Origin: Pseudomonas mohnii | Lineage (GTDB): Bacteria; Pseudomonadota; Gammaproteobacteria; Pseudomonadales; Pseudomonadaceae | Assembly: GCF_900105115.1 (NCBI RefSeq) | Contig: NZ_FNRV01000001.1 | Span: 5,955,501-6,019,500 of the forward strand | Length of the DNA: 64,000 bases | Direction of reading: 5' to 3' | Shown: one piece after another, positions 53,844 through 62,572 of the stretch | How the letters are laid out: each line of letters opens with the position of its first letter | Numbering within the stretch: position 1 is the first letter of the stretch | Position numbers and translations under genes: made by a program | Notes under the pieces: generated by a model | Seen by the model: the letters and a program-made list of their open reading frames with translations, nothing else | What the model was told of the DNA's origin: nothing | Database searches by the model: none

Positions 53844-55007
53844 ATGAGCCAGAATCTCAGCCAGCTGCGTAAATTCGTTTCGCCTGAAATCATCTTTGGT
53901 GCCGGTTGCCGGCACAACGTCGGCAACTATGCCAAGACCTTTGGCGCCCGCAAGGTCCTGGTGGTCAGCGATCCCGGGGTGATTGCCGCCGGTTGGGTGG
54001 CCGATGTCGAGGCCAGCCTGCAAGCCCTGGGCATCGAATACTGCCTGTACAGCGCGGTGTCGCCCAACCCGCGTGTCGAAGAAGTGATGCTCGGTGCCGA
54101 GATGTACCGGGAAAATCACTGCGATGTGATCGTCGCCGTCGGCGGTGGCAGCCCGATGGATTGCGGCAAAGGCATCGGCATTGTCGTCGCCCACGGTCGC
54201 AGCATTCTCGAGTTCGAGGGCGTGGACACCATCCGCGTGCCCAGCCCGCCGCTGATCCTGATTCCGACCACCGCCGGCACGTCGGCGGATGTTTCGCAAT
54301 TCGTGATCATTTCCAACCAGCAGGAGCGCATGAAGTTCTCCATCGTCAGCAAGGCCGTGGTGCCCGACGTTTCGCTGATCGACCCGGAAACCACCCTGAG
54401 CATGGACCCGTTCCTGTCGGCCTGTACCGGCATCGACGCGCTGGTGCATGCCATCGAAGCCTTCGTGTCCACCGGGCACGGGCCGTTGACCGATCCCCAT
54501 GCGCTGGAAGCCATGCGCCTGATCAATGGCAACCTGGTGCAAATGATCGCCAACCCGACGGACATCGCGCTGCGCGAGAAAATCATGCTGGGCAGCATGC
54601 AGGCCGGGCTGGCCTTCTCCAATGCGATCCTGGGCGCGGTGCATGCCATGTCCCACAGCCTGGGCGGCTTTCTCGATCTGCCCCACGGCTTGTGCAACGC
54701 GGTGTTGGTGGAGCACGTCGTCGCGTTCAACTACAACTCGGCACCGGAACGTTTCAAGGTGATTGCCGAGACCTTCGGCATCGACTGCCGTGGCCTCAAT
54801 CACCGGCAGATCTGCGGGCGACTGGTGGAGCACCTGATCGCGTTGAAACACGCCATCGGTTTCCACGAAACCCTCGGGTTGCACGGGGTCAGCTCCGCGG
54901 ACATTCCGTTCCTGTCGCAACACGCGATGGACGATCCGTGCATCCTGACCAACCCGCGCGAATCCAGTCAGCGTGACGTCGAGGTCGTGTATGGCGAAGC
55001 CCTCTGA
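53844..55007 (+). CDS. ercA: iron-containing alcohol dehydrogenase ErcA
   Basis: Group III alcohol dehydrogenase of 387 residues. NAD binding is indicated by 'VGGGSPMDCGKGIGI', and the metal site by 'DALVHAIEAF', 'HAMSHSLGGFLDLPHGLCNA' with its conserved histidines. In P. aeruginosa ErcA (PA1991) has a regulatory influence on exaA expression together with ErcS. It overlaps the kinase gene by 17 bp, supporting a shared function. Confidence 0.93.
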   Translation: MSQNLSQLRKFVSPEIIFGAGCRHNVGNYAKTFGARKVLVVSDPGVIAAGWVADVEASLQALGIEYCLYSAVSPNPRVEEVMLGAEMYRENHCDVIVAVGGGSPMDCGKGIGIVVAHGRSILEFEGVDTIRVPSPPLILIPTTAGTSADVSQFVIISNQQERMKFSIVSKAVVPDVSLIDPETTLSMDPFLSACTGIDALVHAIEAFVSTGHGPLTDPHALEAMRLINGNLVQMIANPTDIALREKIMLGSMQAGLAFSNAILGAVHAMSHSLGGFLDLPHGLCNAVLVEHVVAFNYNSAPERFKVIAETFGIDCRGLNHRQICGRLVEHLIALKHAIGFHETLGLHGVSSADIPFLSQHAMDDPCILTNPRESSQRDVEVVYGEAL

Positions 55008-56718
55008 CGAGCAACAACGGGCGCTGGCCGGGCTGCTGGGGTTAGGCAGCCATTCGGCGCGCAAGAGCCATTACCCCGAGCTGGCCGCGCGCCTGGACGA
55101 GCTGGAAGCCGAGCGCAACCGCTACAAATGGCTGTTCGAAAACGCGGTCCAAGGGATTTTCCAGGCCAGCCTGCAAGACGGCATGCGTGCGGCCAACCCG
55201 GCACTGGCGCGCATGCTCGGTTATCAGGACCCGCAGGAAGTCCTGTTTTCCCTGACCGATCTGGCCAGCCACCTGTTTTCCGGTGGCGTGGCGGAGCTGC
55301 AAAGCATTGGTGAAATCCTCAGGCAGCAACGCAGCCTGCACGGTTACGAAACCCGTTTGCGGCGCAAGGACGGCAGCCACCTCGATGTGCTCATGAACCT
55401 GCTGCTCAAGCCCGATCAGGAAGGCCTGGTGGAAGGTTTTGTCGCCGACATCACCGAACGCAAACTGGCCCAGCAGCGCCTGCAACAACTCAACGACGAA
55501 CTGGAACAACGGGTCAGTGCGCGCACCGATGAACTGCTGGAAGCCAACCGCAACCTGCAGCAGCAGATCACCCAGCGTCAGCAGATCGCGCAGGCCTTGC
55601 GCGATGCCCGTGATGCCGCCGAGGCGGCCAATCGCAGCAAGGACAAATACCTCGCCGCTGCCAGTCATGATTTGCTGCAACCTTTGAACGCTGCGCGCTT
55701 GCTGATCTCGACCCTGCGCGAGCGCAAGCTGCCGGAGGTCGAGCAGGTGCTGGTCGAACGCACCCACCAGGCACTGGAAGGCGCCGAAGACCTGCTGACC
55801 GACTTGCTCGACATTTCCCGGCTCGATCAGTCGGCGGTCAAGCCCGACGTCGCCGTCTACCGCCTCGACGAACTGCTCGGGCCGCTGGTGTCGGAATTTC
55901 AGTCGGTCGCCGAGGCCGCGGGGTTGAATCTGCGTGTGCACATGGGCCATTACGCCATCAGTACCGACTTGCGCCTGATGACACGGATCCTGCGCAATTT
56001 CCTCAGCAATGCCTGCCGCTATACCGACGAAGGCTGCATCCTGCTGGGAGCCAGGCGCCGGGGTGAGATGCTGCGCCTGGAAGTCTGGGACACCGGGCGC
56101 GGCATCGCTGCGGATCGGCTCGATTCGATTTTCCTCGAGTTCAACCAGTTGGACGTTGGCCGCGCCGCCGACCGCAAGGGGGTGGGCCTGGGGCTGGCCA
56201 TCGTCGAACGCATCGCCAAGATCCTCGGCTACAAGATCGGCGTGCATTCGCTGCCGGGGCGCGGCTCGATGTTCAGCATCGATGTACCGATTTCCGCGGA
56301 AATGCCGTTGCCTGTCAGCCTGGCCGCGCCGCAGCCCGGGACGGGCAATCCGCTGCCGGGCCGGCGTTTGCTGGTGCTCGACAATGAAGTGAGCATTCTG
56401 CAAAGCATGAGCGCGTTGCTCGGGCAGTGGGGCTGCGACGTTGTCACCGCCACCGACGAAGCCTCGGCGATCGATGCCTTGCGCGGGCAGGCACCGGAAT
56501 TGATCCTGGCGGACTATCACCTCGATCACGCGGTGGTCGGTTGTGATGTGGTCCGGCATCTGCGCGAACATTTTCATCAGACCATCCCCGCCGTGATCAT
56601 CACCGCCGACCGAACCGATCAGTGTCGGCGTGCGTTGCAACGCCTGAATGCGCCGTTACTCAACAAACCGGTGAAGCCCGGCAAGCTGCGTGCGGTGTTG
56701 AGTCAACTGCTGGGTTAG
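54991..56718 (+). CDS. ercS: soluble PAS hybrid histidine kinase ErcS
   Basis: Hybrid kinase of 575 residues without membrane helix. One PAS domain (about 45-165, 'LFENAVQGIFQASL' to 'VADITERKLAQQRL'), a coiled coil, the phosphoacceptor in 'AAASHDLLQPLNAARLL', the ATPase domain ('DRKGVGLGLAIVERIAKIL'), and a receiver with D in 'LILADYHLDHA' and K in 'LNKPVKPGK'. The ATG at 54991 has GAGG six bases upstream and lies inside ercA. It is paralogous to ErcS' at 29423 and probably signals to ErbR. Confidence 0.93.
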   Translation: MAKPSDEQQRALAGLLGLGSHSARKSHYPELAARLDELEAERNRYKWLFENAVQGIFQASLQDGMRAANPALARMLGYQDPQEVLFSLTDLASHLFSGGVAELQSIGEILRQQRSLHGYETRLRRKDGSHLDVLMNLLLKPDQEGLVEGFVADITERKLAQQRLQQLNDELEQRVSARTDELLEANRNLQQQITQRQQIAQALRDARDAAEAANRSKDKYLAAASHDLLQPLNAARLLISTLRERKLPEVEQVLVERTHQALEGAEDLLTDLLDISRLDQSAVKPDVAVYRLDELLGPLVSEFQSVAEAAGLNLRVHMGHYAISTDLRLMTRILRNFLSNACRYTDEGCILLGARRRGEMLRLEVWDTGRGIAADRLDSIFLEFNQLDVGRAADRKGVGLGLAIVERIAKILGYKIGVHSLPGRGSMFSIDVPISAEMPLPVSLAAPQPGTGNPLPGRRLLVLDNEVSILQSMSALLGQWGCDVVTATDEASAIDALRGQAPELILADYHLDHAVVGCDVVRHLREHFHQTIPAVIITADRTDQCRRALQRLNAPLLNKPVKPGKLRAVLSQLLG

Positions 56719-57584
56719 AGCGCTCGATAGTGCAGGGTGAAACCGAGTTCGGTGGATTGTCCTTGTTCGAGTAAACGCAGCCCCGGCCGACCGGGCAGGT
56801 GGTGGGCGTTGACCGGGTGGCTGACCGGCTCGATGCAGAAAAAATCCAGGCCTGGCGGGCAATAGAGCAGGTAGTAATCGCTGCCGCTGGCCTGGCACTC
56901 CAGTTCATAGCCCAGGTCCGGTTGCTGAATCAGGCAATGGCCGTCCCATTCGCAGAAGCCATTGTCGACCAGCGTTTCCGGCAACGCCCCGGGGTGCTGG
57001 AAATCCCATTCGGCAGGCAACTCGCCAAGCCGTGTCGGCAATTTTGTCGCGTCGCAAAACCACACCTGGCGCGCTGCCGCCTGCAATCGGGTATGGGGGG
57101 TTCGCGGCAAGTACGGGTGCAATCCCAGGCCATGCCAGGCTGCGCGTTCGGCCAGATGGGTGACGCTCAGTTCGATGCTCAGCTTGCCTTCGCTCAAATG
57201 GAAGCGCTGGCGAGCGCGATAGGCGAAGGGCGTGCTGCTGTCGAGTTGCAGGACCGCTTCATTTGCTGTCAGGGACACCACTTGCCACGCCTGCTGCCAC
57301 GCACTGCCATGAATCGGCAGGGGATCGGTGAGGCTGTTGGGTGACAGCGACTGCCAGCCATCCGGGCAATCGAAGCCGCCCTCGGCGATGCGGTTTGACC
57401 AGGGCGCCAACGGAAAACAGGCGAGTTTGCCGGGCAGGTCGGTGTTCAGCGCGTGGGCGTCGGTATGGCGCAACAAGGGCTGGCCGGTATCGCGCACGGT
57501 CCAGTTGACGATGCTCCCGCCCAGTTCAGGGGCGAGGGTGAGGCGGGTGAATTCGTCTTCGAGTTCGAGGGTTGCTGACGTCAT
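56715..57584 (-). CDS. aldose 1-epimerase family protein
   Basis: Cytoplasmic protein of 289 residues of the galactose-mutarotase fold. Landmarks are 'LTLAPELGGSIVNWTV', 'CFPLAPWSNRIAEGGF', 'PIHGSAWQQAW' (catalytic His), 'HGLGLHPYLPRT' and 'FFCIEPVSHPVNAHHLPGR' (catalytic Glu). It interconverts anomers of a sugar or sugar acid, fitting the uronate genes upstream. The ATG at 57584 starts the domain; the open frame beyond is spurious. It meets the ercS stop with a 4-bp overlap in convergent orientation. Confidence 0.88.
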   Translation of the reverse strand: MTSATLELEDEFTRLTLAPELGGSIVNWTVRDTGQPLLRHTDAHALNTDLPGKLACFPLAPWSNRIAEGGFDCPDGWQSLSPNSLTDPLPIHGSAWQQAWQVVSLTANEAVLQLDSSTPFAYRARQRFHLSEGKLSIELSVTHLAERAAWHGLGLHPYLPRTPHTRLQAAARQVWFCDATKLPTRLGELPAEWDFQHPGALPETLVDNGFCEWDGHCLIQQPDLGYELECQASGSDYYLLYCPPGLDFFCIEPVSHPVNAHHLPGRPGLRLLEQGQSTELGFTLHYRAL

Positions 57585-57610
57585 GGCCTTCTCTGCTGGT
57601 TGATGAGCTG

Positions 57611-57642
57611 TTGTGGCGAGGGCGCAAGTGCCCTCGCCACAA
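57611..57642. repeat. palindromic REP-like hairpin between TRAP and epimerase genes
   Basis: TTGTGGCGAGGGC and GCCCTCGCCACAA form a perfect 13-bp stem with a six-base loop, lying in the 77-bp gap inside the uronate operon. It could lower expression of the epimerase relative to the transporter genes. Confidence 0.8.
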
Positions 57643-57661
57643 AGCGTTTTGCGAGTCTTCG

Positions 57662-58942
57662 TTACAGCACCAGATGCGGCAACCACAGTGACAGCGCGGG
57701 AATGTAAGTCACGGCGATCAGCACCAGGAACAGCACGCCGTAGAACGGCAACAGCGCTTTGACGGTTGATTCGATACTGACCTTGCCCACGGCCGACCCC
57801 ACAAAGAGTACCGCGCCCACGGGCGGTGTGATCAAGCCGATGCCCAGGTTGACCAGCATGATCATGCCGAACTGCACCGGGTCTACGCCAATACCCAGAA
57901 TCACCGGCATCAGAATCGGCGTGAGGATCAGGATCAGCGGCGCCATGTCCATCACCGTGCCGAGCAATAGCAGCATGACGTTGATGCACATCAGGATCAC
58001 GTAACGGTTATCCGACAGCGTGAGGAACATCGTGGTGATCTTCGCCGGGATCTGCATCAGGGTCATGATGTAGCCGAAGCTGGCGGCGAAGCCGATCAGG
58101 ATCATCACGATCGAGATCGTCCGCACCGTGCGGTGCATCAGTTTCGGCAGTTCACTCCATTTGTAGTCGCGGTAGATGAACATGGTCACGAAGAACGACC
58201 ACAGCACCGCAATCGCCGCCGACTCGGTGGCGGTGAAAATCCCCGACAGAATGCCGCCGAGAATGATCACCATGGCCATCAGGCCCCACAGCGCTTCACC
58301 GCAGATCTTCAGCGCTTCGCGCATCGGAATGACTTCGCCCTTGGGGTAGTCACGCTTCTTGGCGAAGATCAGGCACAGCACCATCAGGCACGCGCTCATC
58401 AGCAGGCCGGGCACCACGCCGGCCATGAACAGCGAGGCAATCGACACCGTGCCGCCAGCGGCCAGTGAATAGAGCACCGAGTTGTGGCTCGGCGGGGTCA
58501 GCAGCGCTTGCACCGAGCCGCTGACGGTGACCGCCGTGGCGAACTCCCGTGGATAACCGCGACGTTCCATTTCGGGAATCAGCACCGAGCCGACCGAGGC
58601 GGTGTCCGCTACCGAAGAGCCGGAGATCGCCCCGAAGAAGGTCGAGGCCATGATGTTGACCAGCGACAGACCGCCACGGACAAACCCCACCAGCACCCCG
58701 GCAAACGCCACCAGCCGCCGGGACATGCCGCCTTCGGCCATGATCGCGCCCGCCAGAACGAAGAACGGAATCGCCAGCAGGGAGAATTTGTTCACGCCGC
58801 CGGCGACCTGAATCATCAAGGCCTGGAACGGAATATCAATCCACCATGCGCCGATCAGGGCCGAAAGCCCCAGGGCGTAGGCCACCGGCATGCCGATCAG
58901 GATCAAGGCGATAAAACTGCCCAGCAGAATCAATGCGTCCAT
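57662..58942 (-). CDS. TRAP transporter large membrane subunit (DctM type)
   Basis: Membrane protein of 426 residues with about twelve helices and typical DctM segments: 'PFFVLAGAIMAEGGMSRRLV', 'FFGAISGSSVADTASVGSV' and 'LVNLGIGLITPPVGAVLFVG'. It carries out sodium-coupled import of a carboxylate bound by the DctP-like protein. It starts directly at the stop of the small subunit gene (TGAATG). Confidence 0.95.
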   Translation of the reverse strand: MDALILLGSFIALILIGMPVAYALGLSALIGAWWIDIPFQALMIQVAGGVNKFSLLAIPFFVLAGAIMAEGGMSRRLVAFAGVLVGFVRGGLSLVNIMASTFFGAISGSSVADTASVGSVLIPEMERRGYPREFATAVTVSGSVQALLTPPSHNSVLYSLAAGGTVSIASLFMAGVVPGLLMSACLMVLCLIFAKKRDYPKGEVIPMREALKICGEALWGLMAMVIILGGILSGIFTATESAAIAVLWSFFVTMFIYRDYKWSELPKLMHRTVRTISIVMILIGFAASFGYIMTLMQIPAKITTMFLTLSDNRYVILMCINVMLLLLGTVMDMAPLILILTPILMPVILGIGVDPVQFGMIMLVNLGIGLITPPVGAVLFVGSAVGKVSIESTVKALLPFYGVLFLVLIAVTYIPALSLWLPHLVL

Positions 58943-59470
58943 TCAGGCAGCCCCTTCGTTTTCTTCAACCAGGTCGAAGCGCACGACCCGCCGATTGCTC
59001 TGGTCACCGAGCAGGAGTTTTTCCAGCACAAAGATCAACGTCAGCACACCGCCAATCGGGATCGGCATGTAAGTAATGCCGACACGCAGGGTCGGCAGGG
59101 CGCTCATGAACTGGTTCCAGGTCGACAGGCACAGCTTGGTCCCCCAGATCGCCATGAACAGGCTGATGGTCGCCATCAGCAATTGCGCAAACACGCTCAT
59201 GGCTTTGCGCAGGTTCGGTGGCAGGCGATCAGTGAGCATCGCCACCGCCATGTGGGAGCCGGAACGATAGCTGGCGGCGGCGCCAATGAAGGTGAACACC
59301 ATCATCAGCAAAATGGCGGTGGGCTCCGGCCAACTGGAACCGGTGCCAAGGACGTAGCGGGCAAACACGCCCCAGGGAATGATCAGGGCAATGGCCAGCA
59401 CGGACAGGCCCGCGATCCAGATACAGGTCATGTAAATCCTGTCGTTGATGCGCAGCAGTAGATTCTTCAT
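58943..59470 (-). CDS. TRAP transporter small membrane subunit (DctQ type)
   Basis: Membrane protein of 175 residues with four helices and the DctQ features 'IIPWGVFARYVLGTGSSWPE' and 'FIGAAASYRSGSHMAV'. It couples the binding protein to the large subunit. It lies 79 bp after the binding-protein gene. Confidence 0.93.
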   Translation of the reverse strand: MKNLLLRINDRIYMTCIWIAGLSVLAIALIIPWGVFARYVLGTGSSWPEPTAILLMMVFTFIGAAASYRSGSHMAVAMLTDRLPPNLRKAMSVFAQLLMATISLFMAIWGTKLCLSTWNQFMSALPTLRVGITYMPIPIGGVLTLIFVLEKLLLGDQSNRRVVRFDLVEENEGAA

Positions 59471-59549
59471 CGGGTTTCACCGTAACCGGGCGCGCACTGA
59501 CAGACACCCCTGTCAGTGGCGCCGGGCCTTTCTTGAATGCAGGGAGGGA

Positions 59550-60533
59550 TTACTGAACGGCTTCGATGCGCTTGATCAGGTCGGCATAGGGCGCGCCGTA
59601 TTTCTCGCGGATCGAGGCGGTGGCCTCATAGAAAGGTTTCTTGTCGACGGTGATGAATTCGACGCCCGCCGCCTTGAGCTTCTCTTCGCTGCTGGCCGAT
59701 TTGGCGTCCCACAGGACGCGCTCCTGTGCCTGCGCGGCCTTGGCGGTTTTCTTCACCAGTGCCTGTTGCTCGGGCGTCAGCTTTTCCCAGGTGATTTTCG
59801 ACATCACGATCGGTTCTGGCAGGATCAGGTGCCCGGTCAGGCTGTAGAACCTGGCGTTCTGGTAGTGATTGTGTTCGAGCAGGGTCGGCGGGTTATTTTC
59901 CGCGCCGTCGATCACCCCGGTCTGCAACGCACTGAAGATTTCACCGGTGTCCATGGCAATGCCGTTACCGCCCATGGCATTGATGGTTTCGATGAACATC
60001 GGGTTGCCTTGCACGCGGATCTTCATGCCCTTGAGGTCTTCCAGGCTGCGCACCGGTTTCTTGGTGTAGAGGTTGCGCGTGCCGCCGTCCATCCAGGCCA
60101 GGGCGACCAGGCCGAACTCGGAGTCGGTGATTTTGGCGAGGATCGCGTCGCCGACTTCGCCATCGATGACCTTGCGCATGTGCGCCTGGTCGCGGAACAC
60201 GAACGGCATGTTGAACACGTTCACGTCCGGCACCACCGGCCCGACGATGCCGAGGCTGACCCGGGCCATCTGGATGGCGCCGACCTGGGCTTGTTCGATC
60301 ACTTCTTTTTCCGAACCGAGCACACCACCGGCAAACATCTTGAAGGTCAGTTTGCCGTCGCTGTCGGCCACCAGGGTTTTACCCAGTTGTTCCTCGGCCA
60401 CTACGGTCGGGTAGCCGGCGGGGTGAATGTCGGCGAATTTGATTTCCAGCGCATGGGCGGCGCTGCTGAGGGAGAAGGCGAGGGCTGCGGTGAAGGGGAG
60501 TGCAGCGGCGAGCAAGGTGCGTTTGAAGTCCAT
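59550..60533 (-). CDS. TRAP transporter periplasmic binding protein (DctP type)
   Basis: Protein of 327 residues with a signal peptide (ALPFTAALAFSLSSAAHA). The DctP fold shows in 'GKLTFKMFAGGVLGSEKEVI', 'FNMPFVFRDQAHMRKVIDGE', 'GMKIRVQGNPMFIETINAMG' and 'GVIDGAENNPPTLLEHNHYQ'; the arginine in 'IRVQGNP' binds the carboxylate of the ligand. Its neighbours point to galacturonate or glucuronate. AGGAG precedes the ATG at 60533. Confidence 0.94.
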   Translation of the reverse strand: MDFKRTLLAAALPFTAALAFSLSSAAHALEIKFADIHPAGYPTVVAEEQLGKTLVADSDGKLTFKMFAGGVLGSEKEVIEQAQVGAIQMARVSLGIVGPVVPDVNVFNMPFVFRDQAHMRKVIDGEVGDAILAKITDSEFGLVALAWMDGGTRNLYTKKPVRSLEDLKGMKIRVQGNPMFIETINAMGGNGIAMDTGEIFSALQTGVIDGAENNPPTLLEHNHYQNARFYSLTGHLILPEPIVMSKITWEKLTPEQQALVKKTAKAAQAQERVLWDAKSASSEEKLKAAGVEFITVDKKPFYEATASIREKYGAPYADLIKRIEAVQ

Positions 60534-60599
60534 TGGGGGTGTCTCCTGTTTTATTGTTTTTGTGTTCAAGGCACAGCGTTGCAGCACGAGCGGTTGCGG

Positions 60600-61487
60600 T
60601 CAGACGTTGAAAAGTGGCTCCGGCAAACCCTTTACGCCGGGGTTGAGGGCGAACACGCCACCGGCCAGTGACTGATCGTCGTGGTCGTCTGCGGGGCGGA
60701 TCGAAGTGACGAACAAGGTGTCCAGGCGGCTGCCACCGAAGGCACACATGCTCGGTTTTTTCACCGGTACGGCGAGGGAACGGTCCAGGCGTCCGTCCGG
60801 GGTAAAGCGGTGAATCAGCCCGGCGTCGTTGGCACAGATCCAGTAGCCACCCTCGGCATCGACCGCGGCACCATCGGGGCGCCCGGCATAGTGATTCATG
60901 TCGACGAACAGCCGGCGATTGCTCGGCGTGCCACTGTCGATGTCGTAGTCAAAGGCCCAGATCTGCTGGACGGCGGGGTGGGAGTCGGACAGGTACATCG
61001 TGCGACCGTCCGGACTGAAGCCCAGGCCGTTGGGCACGATGAGGCCGCTCAGTTGGGCATCGACCGGTCCGCGTTGTCCGGCGCTGTAGCGGTACAGCCT
61101 GCCCTCGGCGGCGTTGGCACCCATGTCGAGCACCATGCTGCCGACCCAGAAACGCCCCTGACGGTCACAGCGACCATCGTTGAGGCGCATGTCGGGGCGG
61201 CTGTGATCGATGCCGGCCAGGGGCTCGCTGTCGAGGCTGCCGTCGTTGTGCGGGCGCAGCTGGAAGAAGCCGCTCTCCATGCCGGCGACCCAGCTGCCGT
61301 CAGCGTGACGGGCAATGCACGCGAGCATTTCCGGGGTTTTCCACGCCGACACCTGGCCGGTGTCGGCGCTCCAGCGCTGCAGGCCGCCGGCCGGGATATC
61401 GACCCAGTACAGGGCATTTTCTTCACCGACCCACACCGGGCATTCGCCCACCGCGTTGCGGGCATCGACAATCAGTTCAGCTGGCAT
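60600..61487 (-). CDS. SMP-30/gluconolactonase family sugar lactonase
   Basis: Six-bladed propeller of 295 residues. Metal ligands expected for the family are seen: E in 'VGECPVWV', N in 'VPNGLGFSPDG' and D in 'GRPDGAAVDAEGG', plus 'MRLNDGRCD'. It should hydrolyse the lactone of galactarate or glucarate formed by Udh, encoded 55 bp upstream. No signal peptide is visible. Confidence 0.9.
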   Translation of the reverse strand: MPAELIVDARNAVGECPVWVGEENALYWVDIPAGGLQRWSADTGQVSAWKTPEMLACIARHADGSWVAGMESGFFQLRPHNDGSLDSEPLAGIDHSRPDMRLNDGRCDRQGRFWVGSMVLDMGANAAEGRLYRYSAGQRGPVDAQLSGLIVPNGLGFSPDGRTMYLSDSHPAVQQIWAFDYDIDSGTPSNRRLFVDMNHYAGRPDGAAVDAEGGYWICANDAGLIHRFTPDGRLDRSLAVPVKKPSMCAFGGSRLDTLFVTSIRPADDHDDQSLAGGVFALNPGVKGLPEPLFNV

Positions 61488-61542
61488 GGCAACTCATTCC
61501 CTTGGTTTTTGTTGTGGGGATCAAGCGGTAAGCACTGGCGGT

Positions 61543-62367
61543 TCAGTCGCCGAACGGGCCGGCCACGCAGAAGGCGCCACCCTGGTAGATCCGCGTCGGA
61601 TCATCGGCGGCTGGAAGCGGCTGTGCTTCGACCTTTTCGCGGAACACTTCGGAGCTGTCGTTCGGCGCATAGCCCAAGACCGTGGCGTAACGGTTGTCCC
61701 ACCAGACGTTCTTGTTGTCGGACGCACCATAGACCACGGTGTGGCCGACGTTCGGGGTGTACAACGCTCGTTCGAGCAGTTGGGTCAGGTCGCCGAAGCT
61801 CAGCCAGGTGCTCATCATCCGGCGGTTTTGCGGTTCCGGGAACGAAGAGCCAATGCGCACGCTGACGGTCTCGATGCCATAGCGATCGAAGTAGAAAGTG
61901 GCCATGTCTTCGCCGTAGGACTTGGACAAGCCGTAGTAACTGTCCGGGCGACGAGGGGAGTGGGCGTCGATGACTTCATCTTGCTGGTAGAAGCCGATCA
62001 CGTGGTTGGAACTGGCGAAGATCACGCGCTTCACGCCATGACGGCGCGCGGCTTCGTAGATGTGAAAGACGCCGCAGATGTTGGCGCCGAGGATCTCTTC
62101 GAACGAACGCTCGGTGGACACGCCGCCAAAGTGCAGGATCGCGTCCACGCCTTCGACCAGTTGATGCACGGCTTGCTTGTCGGCCAGATCGCACGGCACG
62201 ACTTCTTCACGGTCGTCGATGGCTGGCGCGATGTCGGCGATGTCCGACAGGCGAATCACATTGGCGTAGGGGCGCAGTGTTTCGCGAAGGACCTTGCCCA
62301 AGCCACCGGCGGCACCGGTCAGCAGCAGGCGATTGAAAGGGGCGCGGGCAGTGGGAGTGGTGGTCAT
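61543..62367 (-). CDS. udh: uronate dehydrogenase Udh
   Basis: NAD-dependent enzyme of 274 residues oxidising galacturonate and glucuronate to aldarolactones. 'FNRLLLTGAAGGLGKVLRET' is the nucleotide-binding start, 'FASSNHVIGFY' and 'DSYYGLSKSYGEDM' hold the catalytic residues (YxxxK), and 'SSFPEPQNRRMMSTWLSF' and 'YQGGAFCVAGPFGD' match P. syringae Udh closely. The ATG at 62367 gives the family length; the frame to 62430 would add an untypical leader. Confidence 0.95.
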   Translation of the reverse strand: MTTTPTARAPFNRLLLTGAAGGLGKVLRETLRPYANVIRLSDIADIAPAIDDREEVVPCDLADKQAVHQLVEGVDAILHFGGVSTERSFEEILGANICGVFHIYEAARRHGVKRVIFASSNHVIGFYQQDEVIDAHSPRRPDSYYGLSKSYGEDMATFYFDRYGIETVSVRIGSSFPEPQNRRMMSTWLSFGDLTQLLERALYTPNVGHTVVYGASDNKNVWWDNRYATVLGYAPNDSSEVFREKVEAQPLPAADDPTRIYQGGAFCVAGPFGD

Positions 62368-62412
62368 GGGGCGTCCTGGACAAGCAGTGGTGGTCATTGA
62401 ATTTGTTGTAGG

Positions 62413-62426
62413 TTGTCGTACGACTA
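62413..62426. promoter_or_regulatory. palindrome upstream of udh, candidate GntR-family operator
   Basis: TTGTCGTACGACTA contains the perfect palindrome GTCGTACGAC, 46 bp before the udh ATG. Similar sequences are found before the porin gene (63902-63923) and at the window edge. FadR-subfamily GntR regulators of sugar-acid genes bind sites of this form. Confidence 0.5.
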
Positions 62427-62520
62427 GCAAGAGTATCGTAAGGCTTTCCGTTTCTTGTCAACGTGTCTTGCGTCGAATTTGACGAAGGGTGGGGTCATCT
62501 TTCGATGGCAAGTTACACCT

Positions 62521-62550
62521 GTGGCGAGGGAGCAAGCTCCCTTGCCACAA
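62521..62550. terminator. REP-like hairpin after the OprD-type porin gene
   Basis: GTGGCGAGGGAGC and GCTCCCTTGCCAC form a 13-bp stem with one G-T pair around two bases, 23 bp after the porin stop on the minus strand. It is likely to end the porin transcript. Confidence 0.6.
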
Positions 62551-62572
62551 GACCGGTATCAGCCGATCCGTT

